Shown here one piece after another: positions 53,301 through 61,170 of a stretch of DNA of 64,000 nucleotides (its first letter is position 1; each line of letters opens with the position of its first letter). This DNA is from Thalassospira sp. HF15 (GTDB lineage Bacteria > Pseudomonadota > Alphaproteobacteria > Rhodospirillales > Thalassospiraceae): contig NZ_JAAVKI010000005.1 of the NCBI RefSeq assembly GCF_011806525.1, forward strand, positions 1 to 64,000. Reading direction: 5' to 3'. The notes under the pieces were generated by a model. The model searched no databases. It had not been told where the DNA came from and worked only from the letters and a program-made list of their open reading frames with translations. The translations under genes and the position numbers were made by a program.

Positions 53301-53578
53301 GTGAGATCTGGCTGACCACCGATGAACACCAGACCCTGAAACTGCGTGATGTCCACCCCAAGGAAGTCATCGGTGAAATCGCGCTTCTGGTTGATGCACC
53401 GCGTTCCGCCACGATCCGTGCTGTCGAAGACATGACGGTTCTGAAACTCGACAAGGCCGAATTCCTTGGCCTTGTCCGACAGGACCAGGCTGTCTCCAAC
53501 CAGCTGATCCGCGTTCTGGCCGAACGGCTTGATCAAACCACCAAACAGCTCACCAACCGCACCAACGACAATGGATGA
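50351..53578 (+). CDS. ABC transporter with split ATPase domain and C-terminal cyclic-nucleotide-binding domain
   Basis: 1075 residues from ATG 50351 (CGGGAC upstream); a GTG two codons earlier is less likely. Residues 1-320 are an ABC exporter membrane domain. The ATPase starts near 348: Walker A is VGSSDSGKSQ (about 379-388) and a VxGADAYLFNGSISDNLFYG stretch follows. Then about 320 residues with no known domain intervene. The domain resumes at PILDNLLFGRFAYG (about 769), with an altered signature (SRMSQTLRQ) and Walker B LLVVDEGLSALD. A switch His is not evident. A CNBD follows (about 930-1060), with the phosphate-binding cassette IGEIALLVDAPRSATIR. The presence of cyclic-nucleotide control is inferred. 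Confidence 0.88.
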   Translation: MPKSVFAYIWRHSRLQQIILTVITLASFPFLYYSLDLPKQIVNEAIGGAGAPYDILGVDLTQIEYLFALSGIFLALVFVNGGFKYFINVYRGVMAERLLRRLRYLLFDRVLRFPVPHFRKTSQGEIVSMITAEAEPLGGFFGEAISLPLYQGGILITISAFIFIQDPLMGLAAIAFYPLQGYLIPKLQKRVNLLGKQRVQNVRRMSEHIGEAVGGATDIRANETQGFELTHFTQRLGRIFDIRKEIYYRKFFIKFLNNFIAQITPFFFYSIGGYLVITGDLSFGALVAALAAYKDMSAPWKELLAYYQRLADARIKYEQLHEQFELSDLAPEHQLDAQTSKPLTGPLDVSALSWTDDDGTRVVENVSFNMPLPGKALLVGSSDSGKSQLARLLARILDPSGGRIQFADLDASTLPAAVVGQRLAYVGADAYLFNGSISDNLFYGLKHRPVLLEQGNDNPDPKEAKTENAVVTTNAAPEKTKPYPDPKFVDVIELSDPTELPWKLTREMYDEINLSGNIPYDPSAEWIDYVGPGFESREDLQKELMRLLEVVGLDRDIYRIGLLRRISPEERPGLVQSVLDVRPRLKEILAERQLSDLVEPYDFEKYNDNAPVGVNIMFGTPSRTEFKRFDFLSHPYIQKSLRENGLYDKMVKMGRETLDLMIELFTGLPPGHEFFDRYSFVSADEIPEVKNILRRTDGVAVDDMRKEDQLHLLDVAMHLTPARHRLRVIDDGFRELVLQARPKVRANLPDELAKYIDFFDADGYAPAAPILDNLLFGRFAYGRANSEERVGEVLFEIAHEGGLYEGLVALGLESQVGVGGSRMSQTLRQKIALVRALIKNPDLLVVDEGLSALDRETRESIINYLTGESDHTSLVWVDDDDHDGDKFDTLLQMSNGKLVKRRSIADEGETTTEDAEDDAAAPESGDIDQEVRLLRTIPLFAGLDPSVVKLLAFTSPRLTFKHGEVLVKQGDPGDAAFIVISGRGEIWLTTDEHQTLKLRDVHPKEVIGEIALLVDAPRSATIRAVEDMTVLKLDKAEFLGLVRQDQAVSNQLIRVLAERLDQTTKQLTNRTNDNG

Positions 53579-53634
53579 CGGCCTTTGCGCAGTCATCCCT
53601 GCCTTGTACCAAATGAACCTGTGATCCCTGCCCC

Positions 53635-53880
53635 ATGAACAAGATCGCCTCTATCCTGCTTGCCGGACTGCTCGCCATTGTCATGCTGGGTGGCTTTGTC
53701 GCCCTTGTGGGCGGCAGCATCGTGGGTGCGCTTGTTTTTGTCGTGGGCATTCCGGTCGCCTTTCCGATGACAACCAGCGTGGTGGTCCTGTTCTTTGCCG
53801 TCATCATCATCCGCACCGTCATAGAAAAGCAGCGCCAGAAGCGGGAAATGCGCAAATATCTCGACGACGCAGAAGATTGA
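53635..53880 (+). CDS. Small two-helix membrane protein of unknown function
   Basis: 81 residues starting 56 bases after the ABC-CNBD stop. Two hydrophobic segments (about 5-30 and 33-61) are followed by a charged C-terminus (EKQRQKREMRKYLDDAED) likely in the cytoplasm. No family is recognised. It may be co-transcribed with the ABC gene. Confidence 0.6.
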   Translation: MNKIASILLAGLLAIVMLGGFVALVGGSIVGALVFVVGIPVAFPMTTSVVVLFFAVIIIRTVIEKQRQKREMRKYLDDAED

Positions 53881-54060
53881 TTTTCTGCGCTTTTTAGCCA
53901 CTGGCAGAAAAAACATTCGTTTTTTGCCACCTCGGGCCAAAAAAAACGCATCAAATGGCATGGAGTTCGGACACCTCCTCTGATCAACCGTTGCTACCTT
54001 CCTCCCAGTTCAATGACACGCTTCGTGCAAACCGCGCCAAGCTCAAGGAAGGAGGCCACC
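53881..54060 (+). promoter_or_regulatory. Upstream region of ssd-atf with two A/T-rich inverted repeats
   Basis: TTTTCTGC (53881-53888) pairs with GCAGAAAA (53904-53911). About 25 bases on, TTTTTTGCC faces GGCCAAAAAA. Both elements have TTTTT-x-GCCAC on the left and an A-run on the right, so they may be paired operator copies or a terminator of the previous gene. Confidence 0.35.
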
Positions 54061-55548
54061 ATGACGGCACAATCAAAGGAACAACGCTGCGTATCGCTTA
54101 GCCAGCTGTCCGATCTGCGTCTGCTGCGCGAACATGCCTATATTGATGGCCGCTGGTGCTCGGCTGATAACCTGCAAGTCATCGAAGTCACCAACCCGTT
54201 TGACGGCAGCTTCATCGGCACCGTTCCGAACATGGGGATCTCCGAAACCCGCAAGGCCATCGCGGCCGCCAAGGAAGCCTTCCCGAAATGGGCCGCCCTG
54301 TTGCCGCAGGAACGCGCAAACGCATTGCGCCGCTGGCATGATCTTCTGATCGAAAACAAGGAAGACCTGGCCCTTCTGATGACCCTTGAACAGGGCAAAC
54401 CGATCAACGAAGCCCGCGGCGAGATTGATTACGCCGCAAGCTTTGTCGAATTTTACGCCGAGGAAGCCAAACGGGTGAATGTTGAAAACATCACATCCCA
54501 CCTGCCCGGTCGCAATATGTCGGTCAAACGCGAACCGATTGGTGTCACCGCGGCGGTAACCCCGTGGAACTTCCCGTGCGCCATGATCACTCGCAAGGCT
54601 GCTGCTGCACTGGCGGCGGGTTGCTCCATGATCGTGCGTCCGGCCACCGAAACGCCGTTCTCGGCAACCGCTTTGGCCGAACTGGCCGAACGTGCCGGTA
54701 TCCCGGCGGGTGTGTTTAACATCGTCACCGGCGATCCGAACCCGGTCGTGGGCGAGCTTTGCGGCAACACCGAAGTCCGTGCACTGTCCTTTACTGGTTC
54801 GACCGAAGTTGGCCGTTTGCTGCTGTCCCAGGGCGCACAGACGATCAAGAAAATGTCGATGGAACTGGGCGGTCATGCGCCGTTCATCGTCTTTGATGAT
54901 GTCGATCTCGATGAGGCCGTCGCACACGCGGTAAACGCCAAATTTGCCACCAGCGGCCAGGACTGCCTTGCTGCGAACCGCATCTATGTTCAGCGCGACA
55001 TTTATGACGACTTCCTTGATAAATACGCCAAGGCCATCGCAGATTTGCGGGTTGGCAACGGCATCGAGGAATATGTCGAAATCGGTCCGCTGATGCATGA
55101 CCGTGCGGTTGCCAAATGCGAAGAACATGTTGCAGACGCACGCGCCAAAGGCGCACGCGTTGTCACCGGCGGCAAGAAAATGGGCGGGCTGTTCTTTGCC
55201 CCGACCTTGCTTGCCGATGTCACCGAAGACATGCAGATCTATCGCGAGGAAACCTTTGGTCCGGTCGCACCCGTCATGGTCTTTGACACCGAGGACGAAG
55301 TCGTCGCCAAGGCCAATGACAGCGAATATGGCCTTGCTGCCTATCTTCTGACCAAGGACAACGACCGGGCGGCACGTGTTTCCAATGCACTTGAATACGG
55401 CATGGTTGCGCTGAACTGCGTGAAAATCACCGGCGCGCCGATCCCGTTTGGCGGCGTCAAGCAATCCGGTCTGGGTCGCGAAGGATCGCGCCATGGCCTC
55501 GAAGAATTTACCGAACTGAAATACGTCTGCGCTGCTTACAAAGCGTAA
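54061..55548 (+). CDS. ssd: Succinate-/aspartate-semialdehyde dehydrogenase of the GabD/Ssd type
   Basis: 495 residues from ATG 54061 (GGAGG upstream). The aldehyde dehydrogenase pattern is complete: VTPWNFPCAMITRKAAAAL (cofactor), SFTGSTEVGR, MELGGHAPFIVFD with the general base Glu, and SGQDCLAANR with the catalytic Cys. The C-terminus IPFGGVKQSGLGREGSRHGL is of the GabD class. Generic annotation would be succinate-semialdehyde dehydrogenase. Since it sits with an aminotransferase and the ectoine catabolic cluster, it may oxidise aspartate-4-semialdehyde from ectoine, as Ssd/DoeC do. The substrate choice is inferred from context. Confidence 0.85.
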   Translation: MTAQSKEQRCVSLSQLSDLRLLREHAYIDGRWCSADNLQVIEVTNPFDGSFIGTVPNMGISETRKAIAAAKEAFPKWAALLPQERANALRRWHDLLIENKEDLALLMTLEQGKPINEARGEIDYAASFVEFYAEEAKRVNVENITSHLPGRNMSVKREPIGVTAAVTPWNFPCAMITRKAAAALAAGCSMIVRPATETPFSATALAELAERAGIPAGVFNIVTGDPNPVVGELCGNTEVRALSFTGSTEVGRLLLSQGAQTIKKMSMELGGHAPFIVFDDVDLDEAVAHAVNAKFATSGQDCLAANRIYVQRDIYDDFLDKYAKAIADLRVGNGIEEYVEIGPLMHDRAVAKCEEHVADARAKGARVVTGGKKMGGLFFAPTLLADVTEDMQIYREETFGPVAPVMVFDTEDEVVAKANDSEYGLAAYLLTKDNDRAARVSNALEYGMVALNCVKITGAPIPFGGVKQSGLGREGSRHGLEEFTELKYVCAAYKA

Positions 55549-55590
55549 TGCGCGCAAGGGCATCAACCGCATTCACATGGGAGAATTAAA

Positions 55591-56991
55591 ATGAATGTCA
55601 TCAAAAACACCACTGCTGACCTGCAGGAAATGGACCGGGCGCATTTCATGCATCCGTCGACCCATATGCGTCAGCACGCGGCTGGCGAAACCCCGAACCG
55701 CATTATCAATGGCGGCAAGGGCATCTATATCCACGACACCGAAGGCAAGGAAAGCCTTGATGCGTTTGCCGGTCTGTATTGTGTAAACGTTGGTTATGGC
55801 CGCACCGAAATTGCCGATGCAATCTATGCCCAGGCCAAGGAACTGGCGTACTACCACACCTATGTCGGTCACAGTAACGAAGCGATCATTCGTCTGTCGG
55901 ATCGTATCGTCAAAAGCGCACCCGAAGGCATGCAGCGCGTCTATTATGGCATGTCCGGTTCGGATGCGAACGAAACCAACATCAAGCTGATCTGGTACTA
56001 CAACAACATCCGCGGCCTGCCGCAGAAAAAGAAAATCATCTCGCGTTGGCGCGGCTATCACGGCTCGGGCATCATGACCGGCAGCCTGACCGGCCTTGCC
56101 GCCTTCCACAACGCGTTTGACCTGCCGCGTGCACCGATCCTGCACACCACCTGCCCGCACCACTACTGGAACGCAGAGGCCGGTGAAACCGAGGCAGAAT
56201 TCGCCAAACGTTGTGCCGATGATCTGGAAAAAATGATCCTGCGCGAAGGTCCGGAAACCGTTGCTGCCTTCATTGGCGAGCCGGTCATGGGCACGGGCGG
56301 CATCATCACCCCGCCGGAAGGCTACTGGGAAGCAATCCAGGCCGTTCTGAACAAATATGACGTCCTGCTGGTTGCTGACGAAGTCGTTACTGCCTTTGGC
56401 CGTACCGGGTCCTATTTCGGCTCGCTTCACTATGGCATCAAGCCGGACCTGATCACGATTGCCAAAGGCGTCTCGTCGGGTTACCTGCCGCTTTCGGGTG
56501 TGATCATTGGCGAACGCGTCTGGAAAGTGCTCGAACAGGGTTCTGATCAGATGGGCCCGATCGGCCATGGCTGGACCTATTCGGCCCATCCGGTTTGCGC
56601 GGCTGCGGCCAACGCCAACCTTGATATTGTCGATGGTGAAAACCTGACCGGCAACTCGGCTGAAACCGGTGGCTACTTCCAGCAGCGCCTGCATGAAACC
56701 TTTGACAACCATCCGCTGGTTGGCGAGGCACGCGGCGTTGGCCTGATGGCGGCCCTTGAGTTTGTCGCAGACAAAACCAAGAAGGAACGCTTTGATCCGA
56801 ATGCGAAAATCGGTCCGCGCGTTTCAGCCGCCTGCCTTGAGCGTGGTATGATCGCACGCGCCATGCCGCATGGTGACATCCTTGGCTTCGCACCGCCGCT
56901 TTGCATCACCAAGGCAGAGGTCGACAAGGTTATCGACATCGCCAAACAGGCCGTTGATGCGGTTGCCGACGAAGTTGCCGCTGGCAAATAA
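55591..56991 (+). CDS. atf: Class III PLP aminotransferase, probably diaminobutyrate/omega-amino acid transaminase
   Basis: 466 residues. The fold type I pattern is clear: YGMSGSDANETNIKL, RWRGYHGSGIMTGSLTG, FIGEPVMGTGGIITPPEGYW, LLVADEVVTAFGRTG and the PLP lysine region TIAKGVSSGYLPLSG. It starts 42 bases after ssd on the same strand with GGGAG before the ATG. In Ruegeria and Halomonas ectoine clusters the equivalent enzyme transaminates 2,4-diaminobutyrate. GABA or putrescine transaminase is the alternative. Confidence 0.85.
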   Translation: MNVIKNTTADLQEMDRAHFMHPSTHMRQHAAGETPNRIINGGKGIYIHDTEGKESLDAFAGLYCVNVGYGRTEIADAIYAQAKELAYYHTYVGHSNEAIIRLSDRIVKSAPEGMQRVYYGMSGSDANETNIKLIWYYNNIRGLPQKKKIISRWRGYHGSGIMTGSLTGLAAFHNAFDLPRAPILHTTCPHHYWNAEAGETEAEFAKRCADDLEKMILREGPETVAAFIGEPVMGTGGIITPPEGYWEAIQAVLNKYDVLLVADEVVTAFGRTGSYFGSLHYGIKPDLITIAKGVSSGYLPLSGVIIGERVWKVLEQGSDQMGPIGHGWTYSAHPVCAAAANANLDIVDGENLTGNSAETGGYFQQRLHETFDNHPLVGEARGVGLMAALEFVADKTKKERFDPNAKIGPRVSAACLERGMIARAMPHGDILGFAPPLCITKAEVDKVIDIAKQAVDAVADEVAAGK

Positions 56992-57060
56992 GCCAGACTG
57001 ATACCACTACGACATAACCGATAGCCGCCGCGTCATACCTTCTTCCCGACGCGGCGGTGC

Positions 57061-57090
57061 ACAGGGGCCGGGCCCATGACCGGCCCCTGT
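57061..57090 (+). terminator. Terminator of ssd-atf
   Basis: ACAGGGGCCGG pairs with CCGGCCCCTGT across an 8-base loop, followed by TTTTGTGT. Confidence 0.9.
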
Positions 57091-57120
57091 TTTTGTGTCT
57101 GCGCGCCAGAAATCAGGTCA

Positions 57121-57546
57121 TCAGCAGGCAGTTTCAAACTTGCCATCGGCACCTTTTTTTGACGACACCGTGCACTCGGCGGTCGGACTGCCCGATGCAT
57201 TGATGATCGTAAGTTTGATTTCGGCGTTTCCACCTTTCGTTGCCGGCTTCCACCAGATCGAACCGGCACCATCCGAACCAGACAGGTTCAAATAGGGCGC
57301 GGCCCCCTTGTTGGTCACCCCGGCAACGACGTCGGAATTGTCAGAGTTGCTCAGCGCATCCTCTACGGTCACCGCTGCCGCATCCGGCGATTTCTCAGCC
57401 AGTTCGGTTTTGGAAATCGGCACACCATTGGGATTGCGCACCTCAGCCTTTGGTGAGCTCACAATCGAGCCGAGCAACAGCAACGCAAACATAATCGCCG
57501 GGAAAAGAGCGTCACGGATACCCTGAAGCAGATTGAACATATTCAC
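57121..57546 (-). CDS. Small exported or membrane-anchored protein of unknown function
   Basis: 141 residues if started at GTG 57546, where AAGGA lies 7 bases upstream; ATG 57540 and TTG 57552 are also possible. One hydrophobic segment (about 13-31, FPAIMFALLLLGSIV) is followed by a polar, Ser/Ala/Asp-rich region and a C-terminus with two Cys residues (ECTVSS and ETAC at the very end) that could form a disulfide. No family is recognised; a pilin-like secreted subunit is one option. Confidence 0.6.
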   Translation of the reverse strand: MNMFNLLQGIRDALFPAIMFALLLLGSIVSSPKAEVRNPNGVPISKTELAEKSPDAAAVTVEDALSNSDNSDVVAGVTNKGAAPYLNLSGSDGAGSIWWKPATKGGNAEIKLTIINASGSPTAECTVSSKKGADGKFETAC

Positions 57547-57705
57547 AGCCAAATCCTTTCACGTCAGTTTCATCACCACAGTCCGATCCCCGGACAGGGC
57601 ACGTATCTGACGCAGCACACTTGATGTTGTGAGCATCGCAGGGATGTATCAACCGACCATTCAGTCCAGATTTCCTGACGTCAAAACGTATAGTCGGCAC
57701 AAACA

Positions 57706-57738
57706 AAAACCCCCGCAAGCATCGCCTGCGGGGGTTTT
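57706..57738 (-). terminator. Terminator of the TRAP binding-protein gene
   Basis: AAAACCCCCGCA pairs with TGCGGGGGTTTT across 9 bases, just after the stop on the minus strand, with A/T runs on both sides. Confidence 0.92.
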
Positions 57739-57768
57739 GTGAAATCCCGTTAAGTCGGGGAATTCAAA

Positions 57769-58788
57769 TTACATTGCGGTACCGAATTCTTCACGAAGCG
57801 ATTTCAGCACTTCTTCGGTATCGCCACCAACTTCTTCAACAAGGCTTGCGCCAACGCCTTTGGACGCTTCCTTGAAGGCCGCACGCTGTTCATCGCTCAA
57901 GCGGATAACTTCGATTTCCGGCTTGGCTTCCTTGATGCGGGCAAGGGCTTCGTCGTTTGCCTTTTTCTGGGCTTCATAGATGAAGTCATCCAGTTCGGCC
58001 TTAACTTCTGCCAGCATCTCTTTGCGTTCATCCGACAGACCGTCATAGAACGCCGCGTTTGAAACCACGGTGGTGGTGTATTGCTGCTGACCGGCATAGA
58101 TCAGATAGTCGGTCACTTCGTAGAATTTCGCACTTTCAACGAAGAAGATCGGGTTTACCTGTGCATCGACCACGCTGGTCTGAAGACCGGAATAAACCTC
58201 ACCCCACGGAAGGGCAACCGGATCGGAACCAAATGATTTATAGGTCTCGATCAGGATCGGCGAGGTCATGACGCGGAATTTCACACCATCGAAATCAGCC
58301 GGCTTTTCGACCGGTTTCTTGGTGGTCCAGACCATTTCGCCTTCCGGGTACATGGTATAAAGCTTGAGCCCCTTGGACTCGAAATCCTTCGACAGACCGT
58401 CATAAATCGTCGGGCTCGAAGACAGAACCTTCTTGTTTACCTCGTTATCCTGCGACAGCAGGTACGGAACGCCAAAGACCTGAATTTCCGGAACAAAGGT
58501 GCCAAGGTGGCCCGGCGATGCGTTCGAGAACTGAACAGCACCGGCTGCAGTCAGCTCGGTAATGTCGTTCTCGGTACCAAGCTGGCCATAGGTGTAGATG
58601 GTCACATTCACATCGCCATCAGTCTTTTCTTCGACAAGGCGTTTGAATTCCTGCGCATAAAGGTCCTGAACATCACCCGGGCTTTCTTCGTGGGCGAATT
58701 TCCATTCCTCTGCTTGGGCGGCGGTTCCGGCAACCGCAAACAGCGCAGCGGCAGAAAGGGTCGCCTTAAGGAGTTTGTTCAGACTCAT
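57769..58788 (-). CDS. uehA: TRAP transporter substrate-binding protein, ectoine type (UehA/TeaA-like)
   Basis: 339 residues from ATG 58788 (GGGAGA upstream). A signal peptide ends at GTAAQAEE. The DctP-family pattern is WKFAHEESPGDVQDLYAQEF, TYGQLGTENDITELTAAGAV, LYTMYPEGEMVWTTKKPV, DFDGVKFRVMTSPILIETYK, ALPWGEVYSGLQTSVVDAQV and NPIFFVESAKFYEV. The short helix with VQDLYAQ and the NPIFFVE loop resemble TeaA/UehA. It would bind ectoine and hydroxyectoine in the periplasm and feed UehBC. Unlike the usual order, it is on the opposite strand from uehB and uehC. Confidence 0.85.
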   Translation of the reverse strand: MSLNKLLKATLSAAALFAVAGTAAQAEEWKFAHEESPGDVQDLYAQEFKRLVEEKTDGDVNVTIYTYGQLGTENDITELTAAGAVQFSNASPGHLGTFVPEIQVFGVPYLLSQDNEVNKKVLSSSPTIYDGLSKDFESKGLKLYTMYPEGEMVWTTKKPVEKPADFDGVKFRVMTSPILIETYKSFGSDPVALPWGEVYSGLQTSVVDAQVNPIFFVESAKFYEVTDYLIYAGQQQYTTTVVSNAAFYDGLSDERKEMLAEVKAELDDFIYEAQKKANDEALARIKEAKPEIEVIRLSDEQRAAFKEASKGVGASLVEEVGGDTEEVLKSLREEFGTAM

Positions 58789-58927
58789 ATCGAAGTCTCC
58801 CGTGTTATCGCACTCAACGACCGGCGCCAACACGCTTGAAGGCACTCAGATCGGAACGCTTGATTTCAAGATCACATTAGGTGAACGCGCAAAGTGTTGA
58901 AATGTTCCTGCATCAGGTCAATGCTAG

Positions 58928-58945
58928 TTTTGTCTCATGACAAAT
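58928..58945. promoter_or_regulatory. Candidate EnuR operator in the uehA-enuR gap
   Basis: The 18-base site is TTTTGTCTCATGACAAAT. It matches the 60417-60434 site at 16 of 18 positions and is palindromic (TTTGTC..GACAAA). It lies in the 230-base divergent gap, between both starts. Confidence 0.65.
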
Positions 58946-59018
58946 TAGTATCAAGGCCTACACAGAACCCCACCCGGCATGTTAGGGTCGCGAAAACATC
59001 AGGGGTGGAAATAGAAAC

Positions 59019-60416
59019 ATGTGGTTACCTGAAATCGACCTAAGTGGCGAAACAGGTCCAAAATACAAGGCCCTCGTCGAAGCAATCATCACCGATATCG
59101 AAGCAGGCAGACTTCGACATGGCGTTCGGATGCCAACACACCGTGAACTGGCCTACCGCCTGAAAGTCAGTGTCCAAACCGTAAGTGCCGCTTACAAGGA
59201 AGTCGAAAGACAGGGATATCTGCGATCCGAAAGGCGACGTGGAACCTTTGTTCAGGCCCGCCTGACAGACCGGGCATCGTCCTTCATTCTCGATAGTCGC
59301 CAGCCCGATCTGATTGATCTTTCCATTGTGCGGGCGGCCTATACCGATTTCCATAATGATCTGTCGCGTCAGATGCACGCCAAACTGGCCGAAGAACCCC
59401 ATCACAGCTGGATGGAAAGCTGCCGCCCGGTCGCAGGCTTCGAGTACCACCGCGAGATCGGCCGCACCTGGCTCGCAGGTATGGGGGTCGATGTCGAGAT
59501 CCCGAACCTTCTGATCACCAATGGCGCGGCACAGGGGGTCTTTACCGCCCTGTCCACTGTCATTCAGCCCGATGACGTCGTGCTTACCGAAAGCCTGACC
59601 GATCATGGCGTGATCGGATCGGCCAGCATCCTGCGCTTTAAGCTCGGTGCCCTTCCCACCGATGACGAGGGCATCTTGCCCGATGCCTTTGAACGCGAAT
59701 GCCGCACGCGACAGGTCCGCGCGCTTGTCGTGACCCCGATCTTCACCAACCCGACCAATTGCCTGATGGGGCTGGAGCGGCGCAAACGCATCGCCGAAAT
59801 CGCCGAACATTATGGCGTTTACGTCATCGAGGATGATGTTTATCGCCCGCTTCTCGAAGAAAATCTGCCACCGATCACAAGCTTTTTGCCCAAGCTTGGC
59901 TTTCATGTTTCAAGCCTGACCAAGGTCGTCATGCCGGGCCTCAGAACCGGATTTTTGACCGTTCCGGCACACTTGTCGATTCGCGCCAGCAGCGTTTTGC
60001 GCGTCACCGGCTGGATGGGGACTCCACTGATGGCAGAGATAGGCGCACGCTGGATTGCCGATGGCACGGTCGATCAGGCCGTCACGGTTCAGCGCGCCCT
60101 GATGCGCGAACGTCAGGCACTGGTCGCCGACATTCTGGGGGATGCGGTCGTCCGCCATCACCCGACATCACTCAGCGCCTGGGTCCGCATCCCCGAACAT
60201 TGGCAGGAAGAATGGTTTGCCTCTGAACTGCGGAAAAACGGGGTTGCGGTCACGATTTCCGACCCGTTCATGACGGTCAAAGTGCCCCGGCCAAATGCCA
60301 TGCGCATCTGCCTTGGCGGTGCACCTGATACGCCGACCGCGCATCACGCCCTGATCCAAATTCGTCACACCATGGATCAGATGCCGGGCGTTCATGCCTT
60401 CGACGTGATGTATTGA
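59019..60416 (+). CDS. enuR: MocR/GntR-type regulator of ectoine catabolism (EnuR-like)
   Basis: 465 residues. The N-terminal GntR winged helix (LRHGVRMPTHRELAYRLKVS, VQTVSAAYKEVERQGYLRSE) is followed by an aminotransferase-like effector domain with VFTALSTVIQPDDVVLTESL, VYVIEDDVYRPLLEE and SSLTKVVMPGLRTGF. The lysine in SSLTK is residue 302, the position I recall for the PLP-bound lysine of Ruegeria EnuR. EnuR represses uptake and catabolism genes and is relieved by catabolic intermediates. It lies between divergent uehA and co-oriented uehB. Confidence 0.9.
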   Translation: MWLPEIDLSGETGPKYKALVEAIITDIEAGRLRHGVRMPTHRELAYRLKVSVQTVSAAYKEVERQGYLRSERRRGTFVQARLTDRASSFILDSRQPDLIDLSIVRAAYTDFHNDLSRQMHAKLAEEPHHSWMESCRPVAGFEYHREIGRTWLAGMGVDVEIPNLLITNGAAQGVFTALSTVIQPDDVVLTESLTDHGVIGSASILRFKLGALPTDDEGILPDAFERECRTRQVRALVVTPIFTNPTNCLMGLERRKRIAEIAEHYGVYVIEDDVYRPLLEENLPPITSFLPKLGFHVSSLTKVVMPGLRTGFLTVPAHLSIRASSVLRVTGWMGTPLMAEIGARWIADGTVDQAVTVQRALMRERQALVADILGDAVVRHHPTSLSAWVRIPEHWQEEWFASELRKNGVAVTISDPFMTVKVPRPNAMRICLGGAPDTPTAHHALIQIRHTMDQMPGVHAFDVMY

Positions 60417-60434
60417 TTTTGTGTCATGACAAAA
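60417..60434. promoter_or_regulatory. Candidate EnuR operator before uehB
   Basis: The 18-base site is TTTTGTGTCATGACAAAA, just after the enuR stop codon and about 140 bases before uehB. Arms TTTTGT and ACAAAA are perfectly inverted. It is the twin of the 58928 site. Confidence 0.65.
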
Positions 60435-60571
60435 ATCTGATTGAACCATCACAAAGCGTTTTTATTCTGACTGAACCGGCGTGAAGCGAACGACAGCCCG
60501 TGTGGGAGGGAACCAAACAACCACACAGTACGTTCTACAACAATGTCTCGCACGCGCATCAAGGAGGTTCT

Positions 60572-61156
60572 ATGTCAGGTTCAAACGGGGAGGCCCCCGC
60601 TCCGAGCGGCGGGGCGTTGGGTATTCTGAGAAAACTTGATCACGGCTTGTCCGTTGTCGAGCGACAGCTTCTTGGATGGAGCATCATCATCATGGCGGTG
60701 AATACCGTCGCCAATGTGATCATGCGTCTGGGCTTCAATTCGAGCATCTTCTTTTCCGAAGAACTCAATCAGTTTCTGATCATTCTTGTGACCTTTGTCG
60801 GCATCAGCGAGGCCGCCCGCATGGGGCGCCATATCCGCATGTCGGCCTTTACCGATATGCTTGGGCCGCGTGCCAGCAAGATCATGATGATCATCATTAC
60901 CCTTGGCACGGCCTGCCTGCTGTTCCTTCTGGCGTGGTATTCGCTTGATTATGTTTCATCCCTGATCACGTCAAACCGTCTGACCCCGGCCTTACGCATC
61001 CCCTATTACCTGACCGTTCTGATCGTGCCGTTTGGCCTGTGCGTTACAGGCATTCAGTTTGTTCTGGCAGCGTTGACCAATATCCTCAAACCGGGGACGC
61101 ACCTGTCCTATCAGGTTGAGGACAAGTTTGACGACGCCGACGAGCATCATCTGTAA
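60572..61156 (+). CDS. uehB: TRAP transporter small permease (UehB-like)
   Basis: 194 residues from ATG 60572 with AAGGAGG upstream; an in-frame GTG at 60500 is less likely. Four membrane segments and the DctQ pattern are present: NTVANVIMRLGFNSSIFFSE, EELNQFLIILVTFVGISEAA and RMGRHIRMSAFTDML. It partners the large permease that follows 14 bases downstream. Confidence 0.93.
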   Translation: MSGSNGEAPAPSGGALGILRKLDHGLSVVERQLLGWSIIIMAVNTVANVIMRLGFNSSIFFSEELNQFLIILVTFVGISEAARMGRHIRMSAFTDMLGPRASKIMMIIITLGTACLLFLLAWYSLDYVSSLITSNRLTPALRIPYYLTVLIVPFGLCVTGIQFVLAALTNILKPGTHLSYQVEDKFDDADEHHL

Positions 61157-61170
61157 GGGGGAATGGAAAA

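Noticed and set aside
54073-56712. Long minus-strand frames over ssd (499 codons) and atf (379 codons)
   Set aside because: Each is fully antisense to a well-recognised enzyme gene with strong family motifs; the frames arise from third-position GC bias.
58846-59018. Short upstream extension of uehA to 58845
   Set aside because: It has no ribosome site, and a signal peptide begins cleanly at ATG 58788.
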